59,421 nt of DNA from Winogradskyella sp. (lineage in GTDB: Bacteria; Bacteroidota; Bacteroidia; Flavobacteriales; Flavobacteriaceae), in assembly GCA_004211785.1 (NCBI GenBank), contig SHBX01000014.1, forward strand, positions 1 through 59,421, written 5' to 3'. The position numbers and the translations under genes were made by a program. Positions 7,508 to 15,423 of this stretch are shown piece after piece (position 1 is the first letter of the stretch; each line of letters opens with the position of its first letter). The notes beneath the pieces are model-generated. The model did not search any database. It saw only the letters and a list, made by a program, of their open reading frames with translations, and was not told where the DNA came from.

Positions 7508-9541
7508 ATGACAATCCTAAATAAATATTTCAACGCGGCATACAATACAGCACCATTTTCAAAAATAAAAACGGAAGATTTTTTACCTGCTTTTAAAATT
7601 GCCATTGAAAAAGCCAAAGCAGAAATTGATGCTATTGTAAAAAACACTGAAGCTCCGACTTTTGAAAACACTATTGAAACTTTGGATTATTCAGGAGAAG
7701 AGTTAGACCGAATTTCGAGTATATTTTTCAATCTAAATTCTGCTGAAACTAATGATGAGATTCAAGAAACTGCGCAAGAAGTTTCGCCTTTATTATCAGA
7801 ATTTAGTAATGATATTACATTAAATGAAGATTTGTTTAAACGTGTAAAAGTCGTTTATGAGAAAAAATCAAACTTGGATTTAACCACTGAACAAAACACA
7901 CTTCTTGATAAAAAATATAAAAGCTTTTCGCGCAATGGTGCCAACCTAGAAGAAGCCAAAAAGGAAAAACTTCGAGAAATAGATAAAGAACTTAGTCAAC
8001 TTAAACTAAAATTCGGTGAACATATCCTAGCAGAAACTAATGCTTTTGAAATGTTACTCACAAATGAGAATGAACTCTCAGGTTTGCCAGATGGTGCAAA
8101 AGAAGCTGCAAAACAAATGGCTGAATCCAAAGGTAAAGACGGCTGGCTAATTACTTTGGATTACCCAAGTTATATTCCTTTTATGACTTATGCCGATAAT
8201 CGCGTACTAAGAGAAAGGCTCTCAAAAGCTTTTGGCAGTAAAGGTTTTAAAGGTGACGAATTAGATAATCAGCAAATTGTACTAAAAATTACGAATCTAA
8301 GAAATGAGCGTGCACAATTACTAGGCTACAAAACACACGCTCATTTTGTACTAGAAGAGCGCATGGCAGAAACGCCTTCTAATGTCGAGAAATTCTTGAA
8401 TGAATTATTAGAGAAAGCTAAACCAGCAGCTAAGAATGAATTTAAAAACCTAGAAGTATTCGCTAAGGAATTAGATGGTATTAATCAATTACAAAAATGG
8501 GATTCGGCTTATTATTCTGAGAAACTGAAACAAAAATTATTCAGTTTAGATGATGAGCAATTAAAACCATATTTCAAACTAGAAAGTGTAATTAACGGTG
8601 CATTTACTGTTGCCGAAAAATTATTCGGATTACGTTTTGAAGAAATTGATACTATTGGCAAGTACCATGAAGACGTTTTAACCTATAAAGTTATTGACGA
8701 TTCTGGCGATTTGGTTTCTGTTTTTTATGCCGATTTTTTTCCAAGAGCAGGAAAACGCAATGGCGCTTGGATGACGTCTTTTAAACCGCAAATGATTAAA
8801 AATGGTCATAATCATCGTCCACATATTTCTATCGTTTGTAATTTCACGAAACCTACGTCTACTAAACCTTCTCTCCTAACTTTTAACGAGGTTACTACTT
8901 TGTTTCACGAGTTTGGTCATGCGCTTCATGGCATGCTGGCTAACACAACATATCCGAGTTTATCTGGCACCAATGTATATTGGGATTTTGTGGAGTTGCC
9001 AAGTCAGATTTTAGAAAACTGGTGTTATGAAGAAGAAACGCTGAAGCTTTTTGCTACACATTACGAAACTGGCGATGTTATACCTATGGACTTAATCGAA
9101 AAAATAAAAGCATCATCAACCTTCCATGAAGGTATGCAAACACTTCGTCAATTAAGTTTTGGAATGCTAGACATGGCTTGGCATGGTAACGAGTCTCCGC
9201 AAAACACCACATCAGTAAAGGACTTTGAAACTAAAGCATTCGCTGGCACAAATCTTTATCCGGACGTAGCAGAAAACTGTATGAGCACCGCTTTTGCACA
9301 CATATTTCAAGGAGGCTACTCTTCAGGATATTATAGTTATAAATGGGCAGAAGTTTTAGATGCCGATGCATTTGAATATTTTAAAGAAGAAGGTATTTTC
9401 AATAAAAAAGTGGCTAATAAATTTAAGACATTTGTCTTATCACAAGGTGGCACTGAAAACCCAATGACATTATACAAACGTTTTAGAGGTCAAGAGCCAA
9501 AGCCAGAAGCGCTTTTAAGACGTGCTGGATTGATAAAATAA
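7508..9541 (+). CDS. M3 family zinc metallopeptidase (oligopeptidase A / Dcp type)
   Basis: 677 residues, the usual length of the family. The zinc site HEFGH is at 467-471 and the third ligand Glu lies in FVELPSQILENW (E496). C-terminal motifs FQGGYSSGYYSYKWAEVLDADAF-like (split around residues 600-620) bind substrate in this family. No signal peptide, so cytoplasmic. It degrades short peptides, either as an oligopeptidase or releasing dipeptides from the C-terminus; sequence alone does not decide which. Starts one base after the upstream lipoprotein stop. Confidence 0.93.
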   Translation: MTILNKYFNAAYNTAPFSKIKTEDFLPAFKIAIEKAKAEIDAIVKNTEAPTFENTIETLDYSGEELDRISSIFFNLNSAETNDEIQETAQEVSPLLSEFSNDITLNEDLFKRVKVVYEKKSNLDLTTEQNTLLDKKYKSFSRNGANLEEAKKEKLREIDKELSQLKLKFGEHILAETNAFEMLLTNENELSGLPDGAKEAAKQMAESKGKDGWLITLDYPSYIPFMTYADNRVLRERLSKAFGSKGFKGDELDNQQIVLKITNLRNERAQLLGYKTHAHFVLEERMAETPSNVEKFLNELLEKAKPAAKNEFKNLEVFAKELDGINQLQKWDSAYYSEKLKQKLFSLDDEQLKPYFKLESVINGAFTVAEKLFGLRFEEIDTIGKYHEDVLTYKVIDDSGDLVSVFYADFFPRAGKRNGAWMTSFKPQMIKNGHNHRPHISIVCNFTKPTSTKPSLLTFNEVTTLFHEFGHALHGMLANTTYPSLSGTNVYWDFVELPSQILENWCYEEETLKLFATHYETGDVIPMDLIEKIKASSTFHEGMQTLRQLSFGMLDMAWHGNESPQNTTSVKDFETKAFAGTNLYPDVAENCMSTAFAHIFQGGYSSGYYSYKWAEVLDADAFEYFKEEGIFNKKVANKFKTFVLSQGGTENPMTLYKRFRGQEPKPEALLRRAGLIK

Positions 9542-9568
9542 GTTCTAGAATAAGGCGTTTATTATGTA

Positions 9569-10342
9569 ATGAAAGTTTTAAAGTTAGTTGGACATTTACT
9601 TGTCATTTTACTACTAACAATTGCAACTCAAGTTGGTGGTATAATTTGGCTCATTTCTATTTTTCTTTCAAAAAGAGTCACCTGGAAGAAAAGATTTATT
9701 TTTCCTATTCTCTATTTAGTTTTCAATTTGTTAATTATTCCACCAGTAGCAAAGGTTTTCGGCAGAGAACAATTACCTATTACTTCAAATGATGTTAAGC
9801 CTATAAATTGGTTTTACCCAATGACATTCAGAAATTACGCGAAACCTGAATTAAAAGAATTACTAATAGAAACTTCTAAAAAGAGTAATACAACTATAAC
9901 ATATCTGGATGCCAACTTCCCATTCATTAACGGCTTTCCTTTATTACCGCATTTAAGTCACGATGACGGTAAGAAAATTGATATTTCTTTTATGTATAAA
10001 ACTGAAAACGGAAAATCCACTAATAAAAAACCATCATTTTCTGGCTATGGCGCTTATGTAAATTCAGATAAAAATTTTACTACTTCAAGTTGCAAATCGA
10101 AAGGTTACTGGCAATATGATTTTTCTAAATATTTGACTTTTGGCTCATCAGATGATTTAGATTTTGACGCCAAAAAGACTAAGGCTCTGATAAGAGAATT
10201 ATTAAATCATTCAGAAACTCAAAAATTATTTGTTGAACCACATTTGAAATCAAGCTTAGGCTTATCTAACTATTCAAAAATACGCTTTCATGGTTGTCAA
10301 GCTGTAAGGCACGACGATCATATTCATTTACAGATTAGGTGA
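9569..10342 (+). CDS. Membrane-anchored LAS-type (MepA-like) metallopeptidase, putative
   Basis: 257 residues. Two hydrophobic segments (about 5-33 and 42-60) anchor the N-terminus. The soluble part carries the two motifs of LAS peptidases (lysostaphin, D-Ala-D-Ala peptidases, Sonic hedgehog): His131-x6-Asp138 in HLSHDDGKKIDISF, and HDDHIH at 248-253, where H251 and H253 form the HxH. The same HDDHxH string marks MepA murein endopeptidase. The inferred role is cutting peptidoglycan peptide bonds in the periplasm. Overall similarity to MepA seems low, and I did not recognise a named family. The stop abuts the stop of the convergent DUF2235 gene. Confidence 0.65.
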   Translation: MKVLKLVGHLLVILLLTIATQVGGIIWLISIFLSKRVTWKKRFIFPILYLVFNLLIIPPVAKVFGREQLPITSNDVKPINWFYPMTFRNYAKPELKELLIETSKKSNTTITYLDANFPFINGFPLLPHLSHDDGKKIDISFMYKTENGKSTNKKPSFSGYGAYVNSDKNFTTSSCKSKGYWQYDFSKYLTFGSSDDLDFDAKKTKALIRELLNHSETQKLFVEPHLKSSLGLSNYSKIRFHGCQAVRHDDHIHLQIR

Positions 10343-11620
10343 TTAATCTACCACATTAATAACATCACAAGGCGTATTAAAAATTCTTTTATTTCCTTGT
10401 GTTTCAAAGCATTTTTTAAATGGCGCTTTATCAAACCAATCTAGCGGGTCTTTTTTTAGCTTTTTAAAGTTTGGTAACAAGCCTAATTCTAGACGTTTAA
10501 TCACAGAACTATGAATATTTATTTTGCCATTATTATAGTTTTCACCATTTTCTAAGAGATATAAAGGGATATCTCGATTTCTTCTTTTGTAAAAGAAACC
10601 CAGAAAGCCTTTTTCGGAATCATGAATTTCGCCTTTAATATTATCATCAGTTAGTGGCACATCTTCAAATAAATTATAGTGCTTTAACTCATTAACCATC
10701 CAATTTAAGGACACGTAAGATATTTCGGGATTATCTGAATATCCGCCGCCAACATCACTATGAGCACCAGCAAACCAAACTTCTTTTACAACATCATCTA
10801 AAGTCTTATTTCGCTTTAGTTTAATATTGTTACAACTCGCCAGAATTGGTGTAAATATCTGTGCTCTATTATCGTCTAAAGCAACCGCATGAAAAACCTT
10901 ATTCACATTTACAAACTGATTAAGATGACTCTCATTAGGGTTGCAAAACTTCTCTCTATAATCTGGTGCAGCTAGAGCTTCGACATTATCAAACAAACCT
11001 AATACCTCAATAGTCATTTTTGGTGTTCTTGTAATCGTTTGGTTATTTTTAACTTCCCATTTTTTGATAACTTTATCAACCTTCCGCTGTCTTTCAGTAT
11101 GCGTTATATTATCACGATATGCGCTATACATTTTTTTGATTAGACGCATTTGTTTTACACTATCTATATCGCTTTCGAGTTCTATCATTCCTGCAGTATA
11201 GATAAAATCCGTTAACACTTGACAGGTAAAAGCGCCTCTACTAAAACCAAATAAGTAAATATTATCGCCACGTTCTTTTCTATAACGCTTCATCAAAAAA
11301 TCATATGCTTCTACTACATCTCTTTTAACGCCAACACCAAATGCCATGCCCGAGATTTTAAAATCTTTGCCACCACCAACGCCAACGGTATAAAAAGAAT
11401 CTAAGCTATCGCTTTGCTTGGTTAACAATCTCAGTTTATTAATATTGGTATTATCTTCTGGCGTATTTGAGGTACCGTCAATAAAGATTAATATGTCTTT
11501 AGAACTATTGGTGTTTGAAATTGGACTTACTAACGGCGCAGTAGACCGACAACTAACAATTAATAGACATATGACTAAGCATTTGATTATAGTAAGAACA
11601 TTATTATTTATTATAATCAT
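10343..11620 (-). CDS. DUF2235 alpha/beta hydrolase lipoprotein
   Basis: 425 residues. Lipobox LLIVSC (Cys24) indicates an anchored lipoprotein. The DUF2235 signatures are present: FIDGTSNTPEDNTNINKL (about 46-63), the nucleophile elbow GFSRG (125-129, Ser127) and AHSDVGGGY with the conserved Asp-Gly-Gly. Some members of this family are Tle1-type phospholipase effectors of type VI secretion. No secretion genes are nearby and the lipobox suggests an envelope function instead. Substrate unknown. Convergent with, and directly touching, the LAS peptidase gene. Confidence 0.85.
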   Translation of the reverse strand: MIIINNNVLTIIKCLVICLLIVSCRSTAPLVSPISNTNSSKDILIFIDGTSNTPEDNTNINKLRLLTKQSDSLDSFYTVGVGGGKDFKISGMAFGVGVKRDVVEAYDFLMKRYRKERGDNIYLFGFSRGAFTCQVLTDFIYTAGMIELESDIDSVKQMRLIKKMYSAYRDNITHTERQRKVDKVIKKWEVKNNQTITRTPKMTIEVLGLFDNVEALAAPDYREKFCNPNESHLNQFVNVNKVFHAVALDDNRAQIFTPILASCNNIKLKRNKTLDDVVKEVWFAGAHSDVGGGYSDNPEISYVSLNWMVNELKHYNLFEDVPLTDDNIKGEIHDSEKGFLGFFYKRRNRDIPLYLLENGENYNNGKINIHSSVIKRLELGLLPNFKKLKKDPLDWFDKAPFKKCFETQGNKRIFNTPCDVINVVD

Positions 11621-11671
11621 TTATGTTTAATTTTTACACGAGGCCTAAGTTAGAAAAATGAAAATAAAAAA

Positions 11672-11699
11672 TAAACTTTCAATAATTATTGAAAGTTTA
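11672..11699. promoter_or_regulatory. Operator-like perfect 28-bp palindrome upstream of the GbsR-type gene
   Basis: The left half TAAACTTTCAATAA (11672-11685) is the exact reverse complement of 11686-11699. The core is AAACTTTCA-N8-TGAAAGTTT. It lies 10 bases upstream of the -7 box of the regulator gene, overlapping where the -33 box would be. The same core with the same 8-base spacing recurs at 12244-12269, so it is likely the binding site of the regulator. Confidence 0.75.
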
Positions 11700-11709
11700 A
11701 AAATTATTG

Positions 11710-11717
11710 TATATTTG
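11710..11717 (+). promoter_or_regulatory. -7 element of the GbsR-type gene
   Basis: TATATTTG matches TAnnTTTG and ends only four bases before the ATG at 11722. Transcription would start at or next to the start codon, suggesting a leaderless mRNA. Confidence 0.55.
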
Positions 11718-11721
11718 TCTC

Positions 11722-12225
11722 ATGAAATATCAAGAAGCAAAAGAAAAATTCATAAGTACTTGGGGAAGTCTCGGCTCTCTTTGGGGCATCAATAAAGCGA
11801 TGGCTCAGATACAAGCTTTGCTTTTTATCTCTACAAAGCCATTGTCAATGGAAGATGTTATGGAAGAGCTTAAAATATCTCGCGGAAATACAAGTATGAA
11901 TTTAAGACAGCTTATGGATTGGGGTATTGTAACAAAAGTTTTGGTTTCTGGAGAGCGCAAAGAATTTTTTACTACCGAAAAAGATGTACAAGAATTGGCT
12001 AGAGTTATAGCTAAAGAACGTAGCCGACGAGAAATTAAACCTGTGATTAAAGTTTTGAATGAAATCTCTTCTATTAAAGACGATGGCTCAGAAAAAACAA
12101 AGGAATTGATAAAACAAACCAAAGCATTGCATAACTTAACAAAGGATGCAGATGCTATGATAAACAAACTTATGGACCAAAAGCAAAACTGGTTAACAAA
12201 GTCTGTTTTTAAACTCATGAAATAG
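11722..12225 (+). CDS. GbsR/MarR family transcriptional regulator
   Basis: 167 residues from ATG 11722; the upstream in-frame TTG at 11707 would lie inside the promoter and was rejected. A winged helix at about residues 15-95 contains ISTKPLSMEDVMEELKISRGNTS with the recognition helix, then the wing MDWGIVTKVLVSGERKEFFTTE. The C-terminal part is a charged helix (about 100-160), probably for dimerisation. This is the GbsR type of MarR protein. A perfect palindrome covers its promoter and a second copy precedes the next operon, so autoregulation and control of the downstream membrane genes are inferred. The ligand is unknown. Confidence 0.88.
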   Translation: MKYQEAKEKFISTWGSLGSLWGINKAMAQIQALLFISTKPLSMEDVMEELKISRGNTSMNLRQLMDWGIVTKVLVSGERKEFFTTEKDVQELARVIAKERSRREIKPVIKVLNEISSIKDDGSEKTKELIKQTKALHNLTKDADAMINKLMDQKQNWLTKSVFKLMK

Positions 12226-12243
12226 AGATATATTTTTTAAATC

Positions 12244-12269
12244 AAACTTTCAATTTTTTCTGAAAGTTT
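12244..12269. promoter_or_regulatory. Second operator-like palindrome, before the membrane operon
   Basis: AAACTTTCA at 12244-12252 and TGAAAGTTT at 12261-12269, spacer 8 bases, exactly the core and spacing of the palindrome at 11672-11699. It lies 15 bases upstream of the first gene of the operon (12285). It is followed by no T-run long enough for a terminator. Confidence 0.7.
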
Positions 12270-12284
12270 AAAATATTAGAAATT

Positions 12285-12563
12285 ATGAAGAAAAAACTTC
12301 AAACATCAAAAGCACTGAATGTCTTTGCACTATTCTGCTTATTAGGAGGTGGATATGGGTTGATGTTCACCGGATTTTTTCAAGTAATAGCAGGAGTCTA
12401 CTTTGCTTTTGCATTTCCTAAAAGTAAACGTATTCAACTCTATTTTCTATTAGTTGCATTATTCTTCCTAGTCTGGAAAGGAAATATTTTCGGATGGCAA
12501 TTTTTATTACCAATGGGATTGATATTGTTCTTGACTTATACCATTCACACTAAAAAATTATAA
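12285..12563 (+). CDS. Small membrane protein, first gene of GbsR-linked operon
   Basis: 92 residues with a short basic start (MKKKLQTSK) and about three transmembrane segments (roughly 11-40, 50-64, 68-86). No family recognised. Starts directly after the second palindrome and is followed at four bases by another small membrane protein gene, so it is placed in the operon that ends with the TIGR01777 epimerase. Confidence 0.75.
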   Translation: MKKKLQTSKALNVFALFCLLGGGYGLMFTGFFQVIAGVYFAFAFPKSKRIQLYFLLVALFFLVWKGNIFGWQFLLPMGLILFLTYTIHTKKL

Positions 12564-12567
12564 GATT

Positions 12568-12909
12568 ATGAAAATTGCATTTTATTTTAACCTAGTCGTC
12601 TACTTAACTGTCATCGCTTTATACATCAATGAAACTGTAATAGGAGCAATAAGTCAATTCTTTTTAGGATTGTTTCAACTTGTCTTTGCAATTAAACTCA
12701 GTTTCACCTTTAACCTAGCCATACAGAAAACAAAAAAACACCTTAATTACTATTGGCGAAGTATTCTGATTTGGATTGCATTAGTAATTATTATGATCAT
12801 TTTACCTGAAGACAAATATGCATCAATGGTGATAGTATTTGGATTATCAATGATAATTGGACTCTACTTTGTCATTATAACCTATTTGATATACAGAAAT
12901 TCATTTTAA
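12568..12909 (+). CDS. Small membrane protein, second gene of GbsR-linked operon
   Basis: 113 residues with about four transmembrane segments (3-20, 25-45, 65-80, 86-108) and a short basic loop KTKKHLNYYWR in the middle. No family recognised. Its stop overlaps the next start by one base (TAATG at 12907-12911), which suggests coupled translation. Confidence 0.75.
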   Translation: MKIAFYFNLVVYLTVIALYINETVIGAISQFFLGLFQLVFAIKLSFTFNLAIQKTKKHLNYYWRSILIWIALVIIMIILPEDKYASMVIVFGLSMIIGLYFVIITYLIYRNSF

Positions 12910-13262
12910 TGAACTATAACATTATAACATACTGCATCTACTTACCTATTATAAGTTTTATAATGGTAAAAATTGGATGGTTATTTTACAAAAACGGAGA
13001 AGTCTTTTTACTTAACCTCTTTAGCAATAACATAGACTTTGTAAAAAGTATAAATAACCTTTTACTAATTGGTTATTACTTAACTAATATCGGATACGCC
13101 ATCATTACAATAGCCTATTGGGAAAATATAAATTCTACTGTAGAAATGATTAATTCACTATCATATACAATTGGAAAAATAATATTGCTTTTAGCCATAA
13201 TGCATTACAATAATATATTCTGGCTGAAGTACCTAAATAAATCTAAACTCATAAATCAATAA
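12909..13262 (+). CDS. Small membrane protein, paralogue of its downstream neighbour
   Basis: 117 residues, about three transmembrane segments. The segment with IGWLFYKNGEVFLLNLF, then NNLLLIGYYLTNIGYAI, aligns with the next protein (KMLFKNGRLFMIDIF, NKLFEIGFYLINIGFAL) at the same spacing, so the two are tandem paralogues. No family or catalytic motif recognised. The shared LFKNG and IGxYLxNIG blocks would define the family. Overlaps the preceding gene by one base. Confidence 0.75.
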   Translation: MNYNIITYCIYLPIISFIMVKIGWLFYKNGEVFLLNLFSNNIDFVKSINNLLLIGYYLTNIGYAIITIAYWENINSTVEMINSLSYTIGKIILLLAIMHYNNIFWLKYLNKSKLINQ

Positions 13263-13265
13263 ATT

Positions 13266-13655
13266 ATGGAAAATTCAAAAATTATTATCGGTTACATTAT
13301 CTATTTGCCAATAGTTATACTCTTAACAGTATACATTTCTAAAATGCTTTTTAAAAATGGAAGGTTATTCATGATAGATATCTTTAAAGGCAAAGAAGAT
13401 ATTGCTTTGGCTACTAACAAGCTTTTTGAAATAGGCTTTTACCTCATTAATATAGGTTTTGCATTATTTATTATGAAAATCTACTACTACAGCGGAAATC
13501 ATGATATGAGTTACCAAACGCTCATGGAAATACTAAGTAGAAAAATTGGTGGGTTTACAATTTACTTAGGTATAATGCTATTCTTTAACCTCTTTTTATT
13601 CTTTAGAGGAAGAAAAAAATCTAGACAAGTCATAAGAACCACAAAAATTTTATAA
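13266..13655 (+). CDS. Small membrane protein, paralogue of its upstream neighbour
   Basis: 129 residues, about three transmembrane segments (7-25, 58-75, 95-115) with a strongly basic tail (RGRKKSRQVIRTTK) predicted to be cytoplasmic. Shares the LFKNG and IGFYLINIG blocks with the upstream protein. Starts three bases after it and ends one base before the TIGR01777 gene, so translation of the operon is tightly coupled. Function unknown. Confidence 0.75.
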   Translation: MENSKIIIGYIIYLPIVILLTVYISKMLFKNGRLFMIDIFKGKEDIALATNKLFEIGFYLINIGFALFIMKIYYYSGNHDMSYQTLMEILSRKIGGFTIYLGIMLFFNLFLFFRGRKKSRQVIRTTKIL

Positions 13656-13656
13656 C

Positions 13657-14556
13657 ATGAAAACCATCATCATAGCAGGTGGCACAGGGTTTTTGGGTCA
13701 AGTTTTAGAAATTTACTTTGAAAACAAAGGTTATGAAGTAAAAATCTTGACCCGAAAACCCAATAAAGAAAACCACATTCACTGGGACGGAAAAAACTTA
13801 AGAAAATGGAAAAATGCTCTTGAAAATGCAGAAGTCTTAATTAATCTTGCTGGCAAATCTGTCGATTGCAGATATACTGAAGCAAATAAAAAACTCATTT
13901 ATGATTCTCGTATAGACTCAACAAATGTTTTGGGCTTAGCCATAAATCTTTGTGACAATCCACCAAAATACTGGCTTAACTCATCTACCTCAACAATATA
14001 TGAAGGTTCATACACAAAAGAAATGACGGAAGAAAATGGTGATATTGGCGATGATTTTTCTATGAATATTGCAAAATATTGGGAAGAAGCTTTTTATAGT
14101 ATCACCAATCCAAAAACTAAAAAAGTGATACTTAGAACTTCTATTGTATTAGGAAAAAATGGAGGCGCTTTCATACCACTCAAACGTTTAGCACAATTTG
14201 GACTAGGCGGAAAACAATGGCATGGCAATCAAAAAGTAAGTTGGATTCATGAACTCGATTTTGCTAGGGCTATAGACTTTATTATTACTAATAAGCTAGA
14301 AGGCATATTTAATGTTGTTTCTCCAAAACCTACAGATAATAAAACATTAATGAAAACCATCCGGAAAACTATAAATATTCCATTTGGAATTTCACACCCT
14401 AAATGGTTACTGAAATTTGGAGCAAAACTCATAGGTACTGAAGCAGAACTAGTTTTAAAAAGTAGAAATGTTATTCCTAAGAAGCTAACTCTTCTTAATT
14501 TTCAGTTTAAGCACAAGGATATTAAACACGCTATACAATCACTTATAAATACGTAA
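13657..14556 (+). CDS. TIGR01777 family NAD(P)-binding epimerase/oxidoreductase
   Basis: 299 residues, full length for the TIGR01777 (SDR39U1-like) family of extended short-chain dehydrogenases. The nucleotide-binding motif GGTGFLG is at 8-14. Other family blocks are NLAGKSVDCRYT, RTSIVLGKNGGAF, WIHELDFARAIDFII and the C-terminal DUF1731-like segment PKKLTLLNFQFKH. The active-site Tyr-Lys pair of classical members is not obvious, and the reaction of this family is not established. Last gene of the palindrome-linked membrane operon, one base after the preceding stop. Confidence 0.88.
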   Translation: MKTIIIAGGTGFLGQVLEIYFENKGYEVKILTRKPNKENHIHWDGKNLRKWKNALENAEVLINLAGKSVDCRYTEANKKLIYDSRIDSTNVLGLAINLCDNPPKYWLNSSTSTIYEGSYTKEMTEENGDIGDDFSMNIAKYWEEAFYSITNPKTKKVILRTSIVLGKNGGAFIPLKRLAQFGLGGKQWHGNQKVSWIHELDFARAIDFIITNKLEGIFNVVSPKPTDNKTLMKTIRKTINIPFGISHPKWLLKFGAKLIGTEAELVLKSRNVIPKKLTLLNFQFKHKDIKHAIQSLINT

Positions 14557-14611
14557 TACTTTTCTCGTTTTTTTATCCTATTTTTAATGCCAGAAAATTA
14601 CGCCCAGAGCA

Positions 14612-15166
14612 ATGGCAGAACATATTATAAATCCTAACGATTGGATTAAACTTTACTCCGATTATCTATTTAACTATACGATTACTCGTGTTAGTGATAG
14701 AGAAATCGCTCAAGATTTGGTTCAAGAGACCTTTTTAGCGGGCTTAAAATCCATGGCAAACTTTAAAGGAGAAGCTAGTGAACGCACATGGTTAATAGCT
14801 ATTCTTAAAAGAAAAATCATTGACCATTATCGGAAAATAAATTCTAACAAAGGTAAAGCTGAAGTACGTATGTCATATAACAGCGATACAGAAACAGAAG
14901 GTGATTGGTTAGAAGAGCGCGTTGCTGACCCTTATGACAAAACAGCTGAAGACACAATTGAGAATACAGAATTAGGTGTTGCAATCCATGATTGTTTGGG
15001 TAAACTTCCAGAAAAACAAGCAAATGTTTTTAAAATGAAGACCCTTTTAAATTATGAAACTGAAGCAATTTGTAATGAATTGAATATTACAGCGTCTAAC
15101 CTTTGGGTAATTATCCATAGAGCAAGAACTGCTATGGCTAGTTGCATGGAAGAAAATTGGTTTTAA
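14612..15166 (+). CDS. ECF-type RNA polymerase sigma factor
   Basis: 184 residues. Sigma region 2 is at about 10-75 (DREIAQDLVQETFLAGLKSM and TWLIAILKRKIIDHYRK). Region 4 is at about 125-180, with LPEKQANVFKMKTLLNYET and the helix-turn-helix AICNELNITASNLWVIIHRAR. No region 3, so it belongs to the extracytoplasmic-function type. Five bases downstream starts a small protein with zinc ligands, the usual place for an anti-sigma factor. Lies 55 bases after the TIGR01777 stop. Targets unknown. Confidence 0.88.
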   Translation: MAEHIINPNDWIKLYSDYLFNYTITRVSDREIAQDLVQETFLAGLKSMANFKGEASERTWLIAILKRKIIDHYRKINSNKGKAEVRMSYNSDTETEGDWLEERVADPYDKTAEDTIENTELGVAIHDCLGKLPEKQANVFKMKTLLNYETEAICNELNITASNLWVIIHRARTAMASCMEENWF

Positions 15167-15171
15167 AAATT

Positions 15172-15423
15172 ATGAGTAAACTAAAATTAGAATGTCACGA
15201 AGCAAATCATATATGTGACAAAAATCAGTATAAAGAAGCATCTTTAAGAGAAAAGATAATTTTGACTTTTCACTTAATGTACTGTCGTGCATGCAGAAAA
15301 TACACCGCTAAAAACACACAACTTACAAAGTTAGTGAAGAATCCTAAAGTAGAAACTTTAGACAATTCTGCCAAAAACAAATTGCAGCAAGCATTTGAGG
15401 TAGAACTAAGTAAGCAGCAATAG
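15172..15423 (+). CDS. Small zinc-ligand protein, possible anti-sigma factor
   Basis: 83 residues from ATG 15172. An upstream in-frame ATG (15142) lies within the sigma factor gene and was not used. Cys8, His13 and Cys15 in the N-terminus and His34-x3-Cys38-x2-Cys41 in the middle resemble the zinc-binding HxxxCxxC of ZAS anti-sigma factors. No transmembrane segment, so it would be a soluble version. Position right after the ECF sigma gene supports the role, which is inferred. Its last 18 bases overlap the 3' end of the convergent UbiA-like gene. Confidence 0.7.
   Translation: MSKLKLECHEANHICDKNQYKEASLREKIILTFHLMYCRACRKYTAKNTQLTKLVKNPKVETLDNSAKNKLQQAFEVELSKQQ

Noticed and set aside
10343..11620. 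Type VI secretion effector locus around the DUF2235 gene
   Set aside because: The protein has a lipobox and no VgrG, Hcp, PAAR or immunity gene is nearby.
11805..12218. 137-codon minus-strand open frame opposite the GbsR-type gene
   Set aside because: The winged-helix protein on the plus strand has a promoter, operator and family match. The opposite frame has none.
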